From assembly GCF_019711655.1 (NCBI RefSeq), contig NZ_JAIGNU010000001.1, positions 1,211,501 through 1,275,500 of the forward strand: DNA of 64,000 nt, read 5' to 3'. Source of the DNA: Qipengyuania mesophila (GTDB taxonomy: Bacteria > Pseudomonadota > Alphaproteobacteria > Sphingomonadales > Sphingomonadaceae). The notes under the pieces are model-generated. The model had not been told where the DNA came from. It ran no database searches and was given only the letters and a program-made list of their open reading frames with translations. Shown here in pieces: positions 1 through 8,052 of this stretch (its first letter is position 1; each line of letters starts with the position of its first letter). Both the position numbers and the translations under genes were made by a program.

Positions 1-1
1 C

Positions 2-340
2 GTCACCGCGATGGAGGTGATCGAGCACGTCGCCGACAAGCGCGCCTTCGTCGCGGCGCTGGCCGCGCGGCTTGTGCCAGGTGGCCTCATGGTCCTTTCC
101 ACCCCCAATCGCACGCCGCAATCGCGCCTGCTGATGATCGGCGCCGCCGAGGGCCTCGGGATGATCCCGAGGGGCACGCATCACTGGGACGATTTCATCA
201 CCCCCGACGAACTCGGCGAGCTGCTGGATGAGGCGGGCCTCGAGATGGGCGAGCCCAGGGGTATCGGCTTTTCGCCCGCCAAGGGGCTGCACCTGTCCAA
301 CGACCTCGCGCTCAACTACATCGTCACCGCCCGCAAATAG
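2..340 (+). CDS. ubiG: UbiG, 3-demethylubiquinol 3-O-methyltransferase (C-terminal part)
   Basis: SAM-dependent O-methyltransferase of ubiquinone biosynthesis. The gene enters from the left edge in an open frame: the residues before the first ATG (VTA, then MEVIEHV) match the UbiG motif that precedes the acidic helix of the class I methyltransferase fold, so the ATG at 11 is internal. The visible 112 or so residues hold the strand/loop LSTPNR, the G-HHW-DFITPDEL segment typical of UbiG and a normal C terminus ending in TARK. The N-terminal half with the glycine-rich SAM loop lies outside the window. It converges with the glycerophosphodiesterase gene, with only three bases between stops. Confidence 0.9.
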   Translation, partial: VTAMEVIEHVADKRAFVAALAARLVPGGLMVLSTPNRTPQSRLLMIGAAEGLGMIPRGTHHWDDFITPDELGELLDEAGLEMGEPRGIGFSPAKGLHLSNDLALNYIVTARK

Positions 341-343
341 ACC

Positions 344-1396
344 CTAGCCGCACCACCCGTTCCAGACCTGTTTGGGCAGCAAGACGACCTTGCCCGGATC
401 ATCGGTGAACACCCCGTCGACCTTTGCGGATACGAGCAGGTCGTACATGTGGTTATAGCAGCCCTCTTCACCCTCTCCTCCCGGGCGGCGGAATGCCACC
501 GGCAGGAATCCATTCTCCTTGCGCAAGGTCCAGCCGTGAACCTTGAGGCCGGCGTCATGCGCGGCATCGACAAGCCCGGTCGGCGAACCCTCAGCGGTGA
601 ACAAGAGTCTGAAATCGGCGCCGATCACATCCGCGTAGGTGGCGACTTCGGCCAGACCGGAAGCGCTGAGCATAGCCGCGTAGGTCATCGACGGCTCGTC
701 CGCAGGGCCGCCTTGCGAAGCCACAAGTTGGACCAACGGCACTTCGATCATGGCATTGAGCCGACGCAGGGTGGTGACTTCGAAACTCTGCACGAAGACC
801 GGATCGACGGCGTCGTCGAGATCGGCTTCGCGCAACGCGGTAACCAGCAGGTCGACCGTATCGAAGCCCTCCTGCAACAGGAATTCGGGGTGCTTCAGCT
901 CAGGGTAGATACCCACTCGCCGCCCAGTCTCCCGCTCTTTGGCAGCAACCAGCCGAAGGATTTCGGCGAAAGTCGGCACTGTGTACAGGCCGTCGAATTC
1001 GGCGTTTCCCGGCCGCAATGTCGGCAGCCGTTCCTTGGCGCGCAATGTGCGCAATTCGGCCAGCGTGAAGTCTTCTGCGAACCAACCATTGACCAGTCGT
1101 CCGTCGATCGTCTTGCCCCGGCGGCGGTCGGCGAATTCCTCGTGATCAGCGACGTCGGTCGTGTCGGAGAGTTCGTTTTCGTGCCGCGCCACCAGCACGA
1201 GATCCTTTGTGACGACGAGGTCGGGTTCGATATAGTCCGCGCCCTGATCGATCGCGCGCTCATAGGCGGCCAGCGTATGCTCGGGCCGCTCGCCGCTCGC
1301 GCCGCGATGCGCGATGACGATGAAATCCTCGCCCGGGGCAGCCGCGACCGGCGTCGCGACCAGCGCCGCGAGGATCAGGAGAAGTGCGCGGACCAT
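344..1396 (-). CDS. Secreted glycerophosphodiester phosphodiesterase (GlpQ/UgpQ family)
   Basis: Hydrolyses glycerophosphodiesters to an alcohol and glycerol 3-phosphate, probably in the periplasm. The 350-residue protein starts with a hydrophobic signal peptide (MVRALLLILAALVATPVAAA) followed by the GDPD signature IAHRGASGERPEHT, the acidic metal ligands in YIEPD, and a C-terminal GVFTDDPGK. The start at 1396 is chosen because it gives the signal peptide and is preceded by AAGGA (AAGGAAGACGA then ATG); the frame stays open further upstream but reads as the shadow of the next gene. It overlaps the end of the ArsC-like gene by 22 bases, so the two are probably co-transcribed. Confidence 0.88.
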   Translation of the reverse strand: MVRALLLILAALVATPVAAAPGEDFIVIAHRGASGERPEHTLAAYERAIDQGADYIEPDLVVTKDLVLVARHENELSDTTDVADHEEFADRRRGKTIDGRLVNGWFAEDFTLAELRTLRAKERLPTLRPGNAEFDGLYTVPTFAEILRLVAAKERETGRRVGIYPELKHPEFLLQEGFDTVDLLVTALREADLDDAVDPVFVQSFEVTTLRRLNAMIEVPLVQLVASQGGPADEPSMTYAAMLSASGLAEVATYADVIGADFRLLFTAEGSPTGLVDAAHDAGLKVHGWTLRKENGFLPVAFRRPGGEGEEGCYNHMYDLLVSAKVDGVFTDDPGKVVLLPKQVWNGWCG

Positions 1397-1722
1397 TCGT
1401 CTTCCTTGAAACCGACCAGCAGGGCCCCGTGGTGTTCGACCACCGGCCGCTTGATCATCGAGGGGTTCTCTTGCAGCAATGTGACGGCCTTGGCGGCATC
1501 GATATCGGCCTTCTGCGCGTCGCTCAGCTTGCGGAAGGTGGTGCCGCGGCGGTTGAGCACGGTGTCGACGCCCGCGGCCTCGATCCACGCGGCCAGCTTG
1601 CCCGCATCTGCGCCTTCCTTCTTGTAATCGTGGAAGCTGTAATCGAGCCCGTGCGCGTCGAGCCAATTGCGCGCCTTCTTGACCGTGTCGCAATTGGGAA
1701 TGCCGTAGAGATGGATGGTCAA
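1375..1722 (-). CDS. ArsC/Spx-family thioredoxin-fold protein (YffB-like)
   Basis: Small thioredoxin-fold protein of the ArsC/Spx/YffB family, 115 residues. The N terminus TIHLYGIPNCDTVKKARNWL carries the family's single conserved cysteine, and the body has the LLQENPSMIKRPVVE segment with the conserved cis-proline region. A TTG start at 1722 fits best: AGGA lies eight bases upstream and the fold begins directly after it. An in-frame ATG at 1749 would add nine residues but has no ribosome binding site. The family contains glutaredoxin-dependent arsenate reductases and reductases of unknown substrate; no ars genes are nearby, so arsenate reduction is not implied. Confidence 0.82.
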   Translation of the reverse strand: MTIHLYGIPNCDTVKKARNWLDAHGLDYSFHDYKKEGADAGKLAAWIEAAGVDTVLNRRGTTFRKLSDAQKADIDAAKAVTLLQENPSMIKRPVVEHHGALLVGFKEDEWSAHFS

Positions 1723-2022
1723 AATGTTTGTCCTAAAAGGGTGAAGCATAGGGAGCACAGTCCGGGCGCGCAAAAGCGCCGGGAGCTGAATTACGCGCGA
1801 TTCCCGAGATTTGTATGGTGATCGCGGGCGCACTCGCGGCTTCTAACCTGTCGGATCGCTGCAGGACAGGGCCGAAGTTGGAACAGGGAATCTCAGCAGG
1901 TAGCGACGGCCGAAAAGTCCGATCCTACCAGTTGGGAAATTTTCCCAACCTTGAGCAATCGGAACTGTCCGCACCCGCTCAGGCAAGTAGCATCAATCGC
2001 AGATTTGCGCGCTTTTCCGGAT
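1723..2022. other. Intergenic region holding the inverted repeat upstream of the micro-ORF pair
   Basis: About 370 bases separate the ArsC-like start from the first micro-ORF. I find no convincing gene here. The stretch is less G+C-rich than its neighbours and contains the perfect inverted repeat at 1931-1949 and then the sigma-54-type promoter at 2023-2039, both listed separately. A reading frame that opens at 1815 runs into the micro-ORF but has no ribosome binding site and no recognisable content before position 2097. Confidence 0.5.
1931..1949. promoter_or_regulatory. Perfect 9-bp inverted repeat, candidate activator site (UAS)
   Basis: GTTGGGAAA and TTTCCCAAC flank one base, giving a perfect palindromic operator-like site. 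CCGAT (1919-1923) and ATCGG (1958-1962) extend the symmetry imperfectly. It lies about 110 bases before the predicted transcription start of the sigma-54-type promoter, the distance usual for binding sites of sigma-54 enhancer-binding proteins. No T-tract follows on either strand, so a terminator is less likely. That it binds an activator is inference. Confidence 0.45.
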
Positions 2023-2039
2023 TTGGCACGCCTCCTGCA
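2023..2039 (+). promoter_or_regulatory. Sigma-54 (RpoN) type -24/-12 promoter
   Basis: The sequence TTGGCACGCCTCCTGCA matches the RpoN consensus TTGGCACG-N4-TTGCW at all but one position (C for the first T of TTGC). GG at 2025-2026 and GC at 2037-2038 are separated by exactly ten bases, as sigma-54 recognition requires. Transcription would start near 2050, giving a leader of about 47 bases before the first micro-ORF. Confidence 0.6.
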
Positions 2040-2096
2040 CTCTTCCTGACAACGGCAAGATGGACTTGCCGAGAACACAACGGAAGGAAATGCACC

Positions 2097-2225
2097 ATGA
2101 TTACCTCGACGAACCAGAGCCTCTTCGCAGCCGCTTTCTCGATCGCCATTTCGGCAGCGCTGTTCGCCTCTGCCATCATCCCTGGCAGCCCCGCAGTCTT
2201 CGCCTCATTCACGACAACAGCCTGA
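2097..2225 (+). CDS. Micro-ORF A, 42-residue hydrophobic peptide
   Basis: Unrecognised small protein. AAGGA lies eight bases before the ATG. After a short polar start (MITSTNQS) comes one hydrophobic stretch, roughly residues 9-30, then a proline-containing PGSPAVFA segment and a six-residue tail. The first 36 residues match micro-ORF B at 27 positions, and the matching is visible in the DNA as well, so the two arose by tandem duplication. It could be a single-span membrane peptide or a short exported peptide. Conservation of frame, ribosome binding site and sequence between the two copies argues that both are translated. Function unknown. Confidence 0.7.
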   Translation: MITSTNQSLFAAAFSIAISAALFASAIIPGSPAVFASFTTTA

Positions 2226-2265
2226 GCCCCGCGCCATAGCCGCTCACCGACCAAGGACCTCCACG

Positions 2266-2376
2266 ATGTTCGCCTCGACCAACCAGACCGTCTTCGCCGC
2301 AGCATTTTCAATCGTCATCTCGGCAATGCTCTTCGCGACCGCCATCGTCCCGGCCAGCCCGGCCGTCTTCGCCTGA
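2266..2376 (+). CDS. Micro-ORF B, 36-residue paralogue of micro-ORF A
   Basis: Second copy of the tandem pair, 40 bases after micro-ORF A. AAGGA again sits eight bases before the ATG. The peptide reads MFASTNQT, a hydrophobic segment (residues 9-30) and PASPAVFA, where it stops. Most differences from copy A are conservative (I/V, S/T, L/V, A/G), the pattern expected for selection on the protein. It shares the sigma-54-type promoter of copy A. No terminator is obvious before the convergent ruvC stop at 2435. Function unknown. Confidence 0.7.
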   Translation: MFASTNQTVFAAAFSIVISAMLFATAIVPASPAVFA

Positions 2377-2434
2377 CCAAAAGCAGATAATGATACCCCG
2401 TAAGGATTGCGGCGGCAGCGACTGAGCCGACGAG

Positions 2435-2908
2435 CTAGATCCTCGACACAAGATGCGCATCGGCGATCGCGACCGCCAGCGCATCGGCCGCATCGGCCCC
2501 GCCAATCGCTGCACCCGGCAACAGCACTTTCAGCATGGCCTGAACCTGAGCCTTGTCCGCACCGCCGGTTCCCACGACCGCTTTCTTGATGAGCCGCGCG
2601 GCGTGCTCGTTCACAACGAGACCTGCAGCACCGCAGGCCGCGATCACTGCGCCGCGCGCCTGAGCGAGCTTCAGCGTCGACTGCGGGTTCTTGTTGACGA
2701 AGACCTCTTCGGCCGCCGCACGGTCGGGACGGTGGGTAGCGATCACCTCCGCCAGCGCCGCCTGCAACGCGGCCAGCCGCTCTGCCATGGGCGCCTTGGC
2801 ATCGGTGGGAACCTGGCCGTTGGCGACATGCGCGATACGCGAGCCCTCGGCACGGATCACGCCCCAGCCGGTACAGCTGAGCGAAGGATCGAGGCCGAGG
2901 ATGATCAG
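2435..2908 (-). CDS. ruvC: RuvC, Holliday junction resolvase
   Basis: Endonuclease that cleaves Holliday junctions with RuvAB. Catalytic residues are visible: the Asp in IILGLDPSLSCTGWG, the Glu in AAEEVFVNKNPQS and the Asp pair in GADAADALAVA. The N-terminal strand carrying the first Asp has no ATG, GTG or TTG in front of it; the only sensible initiator is CTG at 2908, whose last two bases form the TGA of the upstream gene (CTGA overlap). That gives 157 residues, close to the usual 165-175. A start at the internal GTG of GVIRAEG or at the later ATG would delete the catalytic Asp. Third gene of yebC-DUF3147-ruvC. Confidence 0.87.
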   Translation of the reverse strand: MIILGLDPSLSCTGWGVIRAEGSRIAHVANGQVPTDAKAPMAERLAALQAALAEVIATHRPDRAAAEEVFVNKNPQSTLKLAQARGAVIAACGAAGLVVNEHAARLIKKAVVGTGGADKAQVQAMLKVLLPGAAIGGADAADALAVAIADAHLVSRI

Positions 2909-3255
2909 AGTCGGAGACCGAGACGCGGGCCGATCTGCATCATGCCAAGGTAGAGCAGGATGGTCACGGCGCAGCCGAGCCCGAGCGCCAGCCAGAAATT
3001 CGCGCCCTGTCGCAGCAGCATGGGGATCAGCAGGAACATCGGCAGGCTGGGCAGGACGTACCAGAAGGTCGCCTCGGCATGCCGTGCCATGTTCTCGGCA
3101 TCGGGCCGCGCCATCCACAGGAAGATCATGCCGAGGATGGAAACGAGCGGCAGGCTGGCGATCAGCGCCCCCATCGTCGGCAAGCGTCGACCGACTTCGG
3201 CAATCGCCGCGATCATGACGCCGGCGAGCAGCGCCTTCGCGACGAACGCCAGCAT
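2905..3255 (-). CDS. DUF3147 family inner-membrane protein
   Basis: A 116-residue integral membrane protein with about four hydrophobic segments (near residues 3-20, 28-48, 64-82 and 90-108), matching the DUF3147 family as I remember it (motifs GALIASLPLVSILGMIFLW and SLPMFLLIPMLL). Biochemical role unknown. It lies 31 bases after yebC, and its stop overlaps the presumed CTG start of ruvC by four bases, so translation of ruvC is probably coupled to it. Confidence 0.75.
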   Translation of the reverse strand: MLAFVAKALLAGVMIAAIAEVGRRLPTMGALIASLPLVSILGMIFLWMARPDAENMARHAEATFWYVLPSLPMFLLIPMLLRQGANFWLALGLGCAVTILLYLGMMQIGPRLGLRL

Positions 3256-3286
3256 CAGCCGGCCACTCCGCTTGCGGATGCGGCCA

Positions 3287-4030
3287 TCAGCCCAGCTTCT
3301 CCATGATCTCGTCGGAGATGTCGTAATTGCCCCAGACGGTCTGGACGTCGTCGTCGTCCTCGAGCGCGTCGATCAGCTTGATCAGCGTCGAGGCGTTGTT
3401 CTCGTCCATCTCGACGGTGATGTTCGGCTTCCACGCCAGCTTGACGTTCTCCGCCTCGCCCAGTGCCTTTTCGAGATCGCCCGCGACCTGGTGCAAATCG
3501 TCCGCCGCGGTCCAGATCGTGTGGCCGTCTTCGCTGCTCTCGATATCGTCGGCGCCCGCTTCCATCGCCGCTTCGAGGACCTTTTCCTCGTCGCCCGCGC
3601 TCGCCGGATATTCGATCAGCCCGAGCCGTTCGAAACCGTGCTGCACGCTGCCCTCGGTGCCGAGGTTGCCGCCGTTCTTGCTGAAGGCGGTACGGATATT
3701 GGTGGCGGTGCGGTTGCGGTTGTCGGTCAGCGCCTCGACGATGATCGCGCTGCCGCCGGGGCCATAGCCCTCGTAGCGGACTTCCTCATAGTTCTCGCCG
3801 TCAGCCGCGCTCGCCTTGTCGATCGCGCGCTGGATGTTGTCCTTGGGCATCGACTGCGCCTTGGCCGCGTTGACCGCAAGGCGCAGGCGCGGGTTCATAT
3901 CCGGATCGGGCATGCCCATCTTGGCCGCGACGGTGATTTCGCGGCTGAGCTTGGAAAACATCGCGCTGCGCTTCTTGTCCTGCGCGCCCTTGCGATGCAT
4001 GATGTTCTTGAATTTGGAATGGCCGGCCAT
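3287..4030 (-). CDS. yebC: YebC/PmpR family transcriptional regulator
   Basis: TACO1/YebC family protein of 247 residues. The start [21 protein letters not shown] is the family hallmark; [21 protein letters not shown] and the acidic C-terminal domain are also present. Members bind DNA as regulators or act on ribosomes that stall at proline-rich stretches; which applies here cannot be told. It is first in the block with DUF3147 and ruvC, the usual proteobacterial neighbourhood of ruvC. Confidence 0.93.
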   Translation of the reverse strand: MAGHSKFKNIMHRKGAQDKKRSAMFSKLSREITVAAKMGMPDPDMNPRLRLAVNAAKAQSMPKDNIQRAIDKASAADGENYEEVRYEGYGPGGSAIIVEALTDNRNRTATNIRTAFSKNGGNLGTEGSVQHGFERLGLIEYPASAGDEEKVLEAAMEAGADDIESSEDGHTIWTAADDLHQVAGDLEKALGEAENVKLAWKPNITVEMDENNASTLIKLIDALEDDDDVQTVWGNYDISDEIMEKLG

Positions 4031-4082
4031 GGTTTCGCTTTGCGTCAATCGGGTGGGTGGAATCAGGGGTCGCCTTAGCCGC

Positions 4083-4850
4083 ATGCACGCCGGAACGACA
4101 AGCCTTGCGCCCGCGAATTCGACGCGCGGCGAGTGGTCGCAATTCGCCACATTCCTGAAACGCCCGGTGCTGCCGGCGCGCGCGCCGATGCCGCGGCTGG
4201 CGAGCCTGGCCGCCGTGCTGCGCCTGTTCCTGCTCGACGTGCTGGTCATGGCCGCGCTGCTCGCGGTTGCGGGGGCGGTGATGTCGTCGGGGATCGAGGT
4301 CCCCAAGACCGCGCTGGCCGACATGGAGATCGGCGCCGATATCGCGCTGGCCGTGATCTTCTTCGCCCCGCTGGCCGAGGAATTCGCCTTTCGCGGCTGG
4401 CTCTCGGGCAGGCCCGGGCATCTGCTGGCAGTGCTGCTCGGCTCGCTGGTCGCCTTGGGGATGACGGTACTGCTCTTCGCCACTGCGACCGGTCCCGCCG
4501 AGAGCATGGGCACGATCGGACCCGCAGCGCTGAAGGGGGGCACTGCCGGGCTGGTCGTGGCGGGGCTGACGGTCTTCCTGTTGCGGGACCGGGACGCAAT
4601 GGGCTGGTTCCAGCGGCTGTTTCCACTGCTGTTCTGGCTCAGCGCGGTGGGCTTTGCGAGCGTTCACCTCTTCAACTTCAAACCCGAAGAGATGATGATG
4701 GCGCTGCCGCTGGTGCTGCCGCAATTCGTCACCGGCACCATCCTCGGCTACCTGCGCGTCAACTACGGCCTGTGGGCGAGCGTGCTGCTGCACGCCCTCC
4801 ACAACGGCGCCTTCATCGGGCTGGTGCTGCTGGCGGGCAGCAGCGCCTGA
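4083..4850 (+). CDS. CPBP family intramembrane metalloprotease
   Basis: Membrane protease related to CAAX prenyl endopeptidase Rce1. The 255-residue protein has several hydrophobic helices and the three family motifs: EEFAFRG (EExxxR), FASVHLF (FxxxH) and HALHN. The start at 4083 (MHAGTT) is the first ATG outside yebC; the frame continues upstream but only inside yebC. The Shine-Dalgarno sequence is weak, so an internal start is possible. Its stop directly abuts that of the convergent YbjQ gene. Bacterial members process peptides or confer immunity; the substrate here is unknown. Confidence 0.82.
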   Translation: MHAGTTSLAPANSTRGEWSQFATFLKRPVLPARAPMPRLASLAAVLRLFLLDVLVMAALLAVAGAVMSSGIEVPKTALADMEIGADIALAVIFFAPLAEEFAFRGWLSGRPGHLLAVLLGSLVALGMTVLLFATATGPAESMGTIGPAALKGGTAGLVVAGLTVFLLRDRDAMGWFQRLFPLLFWLSAVGFASVHLFNFKPEEMMMALPLVLPQFVTGTILGYLRVNYGLWASVLLHALHNGAFIGLVLLAGSSA

Positions 4851-5198
4851 TCAGATGCGGACCGCGGTCCCGGTGACCGAGACCATCAGCATCGAACCCT
4901 TGGACCCGACGACCTCGTAGTCGAGGTCGACCCCGACCACGGCATTGCCGCCGCGCTTGTCGCACGCCGCCTGCATTTCCTGCACCGCCCGCTGGCGCGC
5001 ATCCTCGAGCACGCGCTCATAGCTCGCCGCGCGGCCGCCGAAGAAATCGCGCAGGCCGGCGAACATGTCGCGGAAGACATTGGCGCCGAGGATGACCTCG
5101 CCCGAGACGAGGCCGAGATAGGCCTCGATCGGGTGGCCCTCGATGCTCGGGGTAGTGGTCACCAGGATCACGCGGCGTTCGGGCAATTGCGCGGGCAT
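4851..5198 (-). CDS. YbjQ/UPF0145 family protein
   Basis: YbjQ-family protein of 115 residues, often annotated as a putative heavy-metal-binding protein and predicted to form pentamers. Recognised by [32 protein letters not shown] and the C-terminal [12 protein letters not shown]. The ATG at 5198 is preceded by AAGGAGA. It sits 26 bases downstream of the GapR-like gene on the same strand. Physiological role unknown. Confidence 0.87.
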   Translation of the reverse strand: MPAQLPERRVILVTTTPSIEGHPIEAYLGLVSGEVILGANVFRDMFAGLRDFFGGRAASYERVLEDARQRAVQEMQAACDKRGGNAVVGVDLDYEVVGSKGSMLMVSVTGTAVRI

Positions 5199-5224
5199 CG
5201 GGGTTCTCCTTCGGGCGGACCGGC

Positions 5225-5461
5225 TCAGGCGATGCCGAGCGCGGCCTTGTAGGTATCGAGGATGGTTTCCATCTCGCGGCGGTCGTCGGGCGTCATCTTA
5301 CGAAGGCGGACGATCTGGCGCATGATCTTGACGTCGTAACCGACCGCCTTGGCCTCGGCATAGACGTCGCGGATGTCGTCGGCGATGCCCTTCTTTTCTT
5401 CCTCGAGGCGTTCGATGCGCTCGATCAGCAGGCGCAGGCGGTCGTCGGTGGCTTCGGCCAT
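5225..5461 (-). CDS. GapR-like DUF2312 nucleoid protein
   Basis: A 78-residue DUF2312 protein. The sequence is almost entirely coiled coil ([19 protein letters not shown]) followed by [18 protein letters not shown] and the basic [11 protein letters not shown]. Family member GapR of Caulobacter forms a clamp on overtwisted DNA ahead of replication and transcription and stimulates topoisomerases. The length and layout here match that family, so the same role is likely. It lies downstream of the DUF1244 gene on the same strand. Confidence 0.88.
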   Translation of the reverse strand: MAEATDDRLRLLIERIERLEEEKKGIADDIRDVYAEAKAVGYDVKIMRQIVRLRKMTPDDRREMETILDTYKAALGIA

Positions 5462-5543
5462 GGGGTGTATGCTCCAGTGAAAATGAGAATCGGTCGGGCG
5501 GCTCGATAGCCAGCCCTTCGGTCGGGGTGAAGGCGGCGACTCG

Positions 5544-5858
5544 CTACTCCACGCGATTTTTCGCGATACTGGCTTCCATCCGCGCGAGCTGGTCCTCGGT
5601 GGCGGGGGTCTGGCGCGTCGCCTTCCACTCGTCCTGGGGCATGCCGTGGATCAATTCGCGCGCGGCCGCCTTGTCGCCTGCGAACCCCGCATCGCGGATC
5701 CAGTCGGCGAGGCAGTTGCGGCAGAATCCGGCGAGCCCCATCAGCTCGATGTTCTGCGCATCGTGACGGTGGCGCAGGTGGCGCACCAGCCGGCGGAACG
5801 CCGCCGCCGCTACGGCATCGTCGAGTTGGTCGAGCGGGTCGCCCGCATTCGTAGTCAC
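5544..5858 (-). CDS. DUF1244 family protein
   Basis: Small conserved alpha/gammaproteobacterial protein of unknown function. The core [35 protein letters not shown], with its CRNC cysteine pair, is the DUF1244 signature and could bind metal. I place the start at GTG 5858 (104 residues), which has AAGGA ten bases upstream and leaves the divergent pyk start free. ATG codons at 5909 and 5915 are in frame but would overlap the beginning of pyk. Confidence 0.78.
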   Translation of the reverse strand: MTTNAGDPLDQLDDAVAAAAFRRLVRHLRHRHDAQNIELMGLAGFCRNCLADWIRDAGFAGDKAAARELIHGMPQDEWKATRQTPATEDQLARMEASIAKNRVE

Positions 5859-5907
5859 AATCGCATCGTCCTTGCTTTGTCGTACGTCGCTGCCATAGGC
5901 GATTTCC

Positions 5908-7374
5908 ATGGCCATCACAGCACCCAAGCTCGATCCGCGCGGCCGCAAGGTCAAGATCCTCGCGACCGTCGGCCCCGCCAGCCGCTCGCCCGAAATGCTC
6001 GCCCGCCTGTTCAAGGCCGGGGTCGACGCCTTCAGGGTCAACATGAGCCACGGCGAACATGCCGATCACGAGGCGACGATCAGGGCGATCCGCGCGATGG
6101 AGAAGGAATTCCACCGCCCGATCGCGATTCTCGCCGATCTGCAGGGGCCCAAGCTGCGCGTGGGCAAGTTCAAGGACGGGCAGGCGGTGATCCGCCATTC
6201 GGGCCATTTCACGCTTGATCGCAACCCCGAACCGGGCGACGAAACGCGCGTCGAACTGCCGCACCCCGAACTGTTCGGCCTGCTCGAAAAGGGCCAGCGG
6301 TTGCTGATCAACGACGGCAAGATCCGCCTCCGCGTGATCCGCGCCGACGACAAGGAAATCCTCTGCTCGGCAGAAGTCGGCGGGGTCATTTCCGACCGCA
6401 AGGGCGTCAACGTGCCCGATGCCGAGGTGCCGATTCCGGCGCTCACCGACAAGGACCGCCGCGACCTCGCCTTCGCCGTCCAGCAGGGGGTCGACTGGAT
6501 CGGTCTGAGCTTCGTCCAACGTCCCGAGGACCTTGCCGAGGCGCGCAAGCTGATGGGCGGCTACGGCGCGCTCTGCGCCAAGATCGAAAAGCCGATGGCG
6601 GTCCGCCGGCTCGACGAGATCATCGACATGAGCGACGGGATCATGGTCGCGCGCGGCGACCTCGGCGTCGAACTCGAACCGCAGGAAGTCCCGCCGTTGC
6701 AGAAGCGGATCGTCAACGCGGCTCGGCTCAAGGGCAAGCCGGTGATCGTGGCGACGCAGATGCTCGAATCGATGATCGAGAGCCCCGCCCCGACCCGCGC
6801 CGAAGTGTCCGACGTCGCCAATGCGGTCTATGACGGCGCCGATGCGGTGATGCTGAGCGCCGAAACCGCGGCGGGCGACTGGCCCGAGGAAGCGGTGACG
6901 ATCATGCACAAGATCGCCCGGCAGGTGGAAGGCGACGAAGCCTATCTCGAACGCGTCCGCCTGCTCGACACGCCGCCCGACGCGACCACCGCCGACGCGC
7001 TGGCGCATGCCTGCATGACCGTGGCCGACACCGTGCCGGTGAGCGCGATCACCGTCTTCACGGGATCGGGATCGACCGCGCGCCGCGTCGCGCGCGAGCG
7101 ACCCAGCGTGCCGATGCTGGTGCTGACCCCCAGCATGAAGACCGCCCGGCGGCTGGGCCTGCTGTGGGGCGCGCATGCGGTGGCGACCAAGGACATCGGC
7201 AGTTTCGAGGAGATGATCGCCAAGGGCAAACGCATGGCGCTGCGCCATCGCTTCGGCCAGGCAGGCAGCAAGCTGATCGCGCTGGCCGGCGTGCCCTTCG
7301 GCACCCCCGGCTCGACCAACCTCCTCCACGTCGTCACCGTCACCGGCGACGAGCTGGAGAAGCACGAGGGGTGA
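5908..7374 (+). CDS. pyk: Pyruvate kinase
   Basis: Last step of glycolysis and Entner-Doudoroff: phosphoenolpyruvate + ADP to pyruvate + ATP. The 488-residue protein has ILATVGPASRS, FRVNMSHG, ADLQGPKLR, the active-site CAKIEKPMAVRRLDEI, MVARGDLGVELE and IVATQMLESM, plus a C-terminal allosteric-type domain with FTGSGSTARRVA. The length is normal and no key motif is missing. Its stop overlaps the start of the PhyH-type gene (GTGA). Confidence 0.96.
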   Translation: MAITAPKLDPRGRKVKILATVGPASRSPEMLARLFKAGVDAFRVNMSHGEHADHEATIRAIRAMEKEFHRPIAILADLQGPKLRVGKFKDGQAVIRHSGHFTLDRNPEPGDETRVELPHPELFGLLEKGQRLLINDGKIRLRVIRADDKEILCSAEVGGVISDRKGVNVPDAEVPIPALTDKDRRDLAFAVQQGVDWIGLSFVQRPEDLAEARKLMGGYGALCAKIEKPMAVRRLDEIIDMSDGIMVARGDLGVELEPQEVPPLQKRIVNAARLKGKPVIVATQMLESMIESPAPTRAEVSDVANAVYDGADAVMLSAETAAGDWPEEAVTIMHKIARQVEGDEAYLERVRLLDTPPDATTADALAHACMTVADTVPVSAITVFTGSGSTARRVARERPSVPMLVLTPSMKTARRLGLLWGAHAVATKDIGSFEEMIAKGKRMALRHRFGQAGSKLIALAGVPFGTPGSTNLLHVVTVTGDELEKHEG

Positions 7375-8039
7375 GCTCGCTCACCCTCGACCGCGACGGT
7401 GCCCAGCATTTTCCAGCCGTGCTGGCTGCCTGCGTCGATGACATCCTGATTGCACTGGCTGAACTGCCGCAGGATCGCGCGGGCATACGACTCAACGGCG
7501 TCGGCCCACTTGAAAAGCACATCGGCATCAGTGGCTGCTTCGGCTCGATCGCTCGGCAATTCATCGGTGACCGGGCCAAACCCGTCCGCGCAATCCTCTT
7601 CGACAAGAGCGAAGGGCAGAATTGGTCGCTCGGTTGGCATCAGGATCGCACGATCTGTGTCGGCGAGCACTGCGAGGTCGAGGGGTTCGGACCGTGGTCG
7701 ACGAAAGCCGGAATGCTCCATGTCGAGCCGCCCTTCGATGTAATCAAACGCATGGTCACCTTACGAGGCCATCTTGACCCCGTACCCGAAACGAATGCGC
7801 CGCTGCTCATTGCCGTCGGATCGCATCGGCTGGGCCGCGTCCCCACCACCGAGGTGGAGGAAATCGTTCGCGCATCATCGGTGGAGGCCTGCTTGGCGGA
7901 GGCCGGGGATGTCTGGGCCTATCGCACATCGATCATCCACGCCTCCAAGGCAGCGGAAGTGGGGCGAGGCAGGCGCGTTCTGCAGGTGGATTATAGCGCC
8001 GACGATTTGCCAGACGGATTGACCTGGGCAGGTATTTGA
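7371..8039 (+). CDS. PhyH-type 2-oxoglutarate/Fe(II)-dependent dioxygenase
   Basis: Phytanoyl-CoA dioxygenase family enzyme of 222 residues. The iron facial triad can be placed at WHQDR (HxD) and IIHASK, with the downstream Arg of GRGRRVLQV for 2-oxoglutarate. It starts at GTG 7371, which overlaps the pyk stop by four bases (GTGA), so translation is probably coupled to pyk. The frame extends into pyk, but that part is shadow sequence. Substrate unknown; bacterial members hydroxylate amino acids, ectoine and other small molecules. It converges with the OYE gene. Confidence 0.75.
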   Translation: MSSLTLDRDGAQHFPAVLAACVDDILIALAELPQDRAGIRLNGVGPLEKHIGISGCFGSIARQFIGDRAKPVRAILFDKSEGQNWSLGWHQDRTICVGEHCEVEGFGPWSTKAGMLHVEPPFDVIKRMVTLRGHLDPVPETNAPLLIAVGSHRLGRVPTTEVEEIVRASSVEACLAEAGDVWAYRTSIIHASKAAEVGRGRRVLQVDYSADDLPDGLTWAGI

Positions 8040-8052
8040 TCCGTTCGCAGGG

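Noticed and set aside
1815..2096. N-terminal extension of micro-ORF A (open from 1815)
   Set aside because: It would cross the predicted promoter and palindrome, has no ribosome site, and the paralogue micro-ORF B has no such extension.
5425..7365. Long minus-strand frame opposite pyk
   Set aside because: Shadow of pyk; pyruvate kinase on the plus strand is complete and unmistakable.
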